Made by a program: the position numbers and the translations under genes. A DNA stretch of 64,000 nt, from the NCBI RefSeq assembly GCF_902459535.1, contig NZ_LR699553.1, positions 2,356,001 through 2,420,000 of the forward strand, read 5' to 3'. This document shows, in pieces, positions 63,414 to 64,000 of the stretch (position 1 is the first letter of the stretch; the number at the start of each line of letters is the position of its first letter). Source of the DNA: Paraburkholderia dioscoreae (lineage in GTDB: Bacteria > Pseudomonadota > Gammaproteobacteria > Burkholderiales > Burkholderiaceae). Below the pieces are notes generated by a model. That model saw only the letters and a program-made list of their open reading frames with translations. It did not search any database and was not told where the DNA came from.

Positions 63414-64000
63414 TCAGGTTAGTTCGATTTCCACTTCCCCGAGGCCATCGATGTGTCCGCGCACGATGCCCGCCTTGTGCAGCCGGTGAGCGCCGACGTA
63501 CGAACCGGTGGTGAGCGTCCAGTCCGGCTCGATGGTAATGCCCATCGCGGCGCAATGGTTGACGAACCACACCAGCAGTTCGCGCGGATCGCCCGCCGGA
63601 TTGCCCGTGGCCTCCGGTATCAGCGAATCGCCGTCGAAACTCAGCTCCAGTTCGGGTGAAACGAAGTCGAAGCCGCGCGCCAGTCCCGCATACGCGACCG
63701 GATGGCCCGTAATCAACGCGCCGTTGTTCTGGGCGTCGGCCAGTTGCGCAAGCGGCGCGACGTTCGGCCACTCGGTGAAGCGGCTGTCGACGATCTCGAT
63801 GGCCGGCAACACGACGCCGACCTTTGCCAGCACCTCGTCGCGCGCATAGGCACGGCCGCGGGGCTCGATCGCCTCCGCGAAGCGGAATGCGATCTCCAGC
63901 TCCACCAGCACCCGGAAGAATCTGTCATGGGCGATGCGTGCCGGCGACGGCAGCACCAGCGAGGCCGGAATCGGTGCACCCGCGGCGGCGCCGCCCGGCA
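63414..64000 (-). CDS. 2-keto-4-pentenoate hydratase/MhpD-family protein, C-terminal part (5' end outside window)
   Basis: The frame is open to the right edge, leaving about 195 residues of the C-terminal part. Sequence such as VLVELEIAFRFAEAIEPRG (metal-binding ExE), the VVLPAIEIVDSRF stretch and VGAHRLHKAGIVRGHIDGLG at the end are typical of the fumarylacetoacetate hydrolase/2-keto-4-pentenoate hydratase superfamily. Such enzymes hydrate 2-hydroxypenta-2,4-dienoate in aromatic meta-cleavage pathways; other substrates occur. GTG 63956 is internal, not the start. Confidence 0.85.
   Translation of the reverse strand, partial: PGGAAAGAPIPASLVLPSPARIAHDRFFRVLVELEIAFRFAEAIEPRGRAYARDEVLAKVGVVLPAIEIVDSRFTEWPNVAPLAQLADAQNNGALITGHPVAYAGLARGFDFVSPELELSFDGDSLIPEATGNPAGDPRELLVWFVNHCAAMGITIEPDWTLTTGSYVGAHRLHKAGIVRGHIDGLGEVEIELT

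Overview
The window is chromosomal DNA of a high-GC betaproteobacterium. Gene content and protein sequences point to Burkholderia or Paraburkholderia: hopanoid genes, a DUF4148-like secreted protein, LpxO, LpiA/AcvB, the PrkA-YeaH-SpoVR operon and many LysR/MFS pairs. This is judged from recognition of families, not from a database search. Coding density is high and strong codon bias produces long antisense open frames that were discarded. No rRNA, tRNA, insertion sequence, prophage or CRISPR array was recognised.

Layout. 0-5 kb: the end of a sensor kinase, then a leftward hopanoid head-group block hpnJ-hpnI-hpnL (without hpnK) and a cold-shock gene. 5-11 kb: a semialdehyde dehydrogenase and a 2-keto-3-deoxygluconate/hexuronate module (kdgT divergent from kduI-kduD-iclR) with a clear operator palindrome. 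11-15 kb: a TauD-type dioxygenase, a Crp/Fnr regulator and a group of small exported or unknown proteins, two of them His-rich. 15-21 kb: lpxO (lower GC), a glutathione transferase, an orphan ParA, pobA, and ilvA preceded by an Ile-rich leader peptide and terminator that look like a complete transcription attenuator. 21-25 kb: a three-gene unit of an adenylating enzyme, an acyl carrier protein and a fused double alpha/beta hydrolase. 25-29 kb: the lpiA-acvB pair for making and hydrolysing lysyl-phosphatidylglycerol.

30-45 kb: two DHA2-type drug exporters, a DUF421 protein, a glycosyltransferase/NodS-like methyltransferase/acyl-CoA dehydrogenase unit, a PAS-PAS hybrid histidine kinase, a thioredoxin-reductase-like ferredoxin-NADP reductase, a chemoreceptor, two LysR regulators and an SDR. 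45.5-47.8 kb holds a 778-residue protein of unknown function that resembles a secreted effector. 48-53.5 kb is a leftward operon of ABC transporter, Rieske oxygenase and amidohydrolase/deaminase, probably for uptake and breakdown of a nitrogenous ring compound. It is preceded by a long, hairpin-rich leader with a sigma-54-like element. 54-64 kb: small proteins, a family 2 glycosyltransferase, an alpha-ketoglutarate-type permease, prkA-yeaH-spoVR ending in a strong terminator, and a partial hydratase at the right edge.

The points most worth following are the ilvA attenuator, the adenylation/ACP/double-hydrolase unit (which resembles exosortase-A-associated accessory genes but has no exosortase), the effector-like protein, the Rieske/deaminase/ABC operon with its leader, and several short tandem repeats placed between genes or across stop codons.
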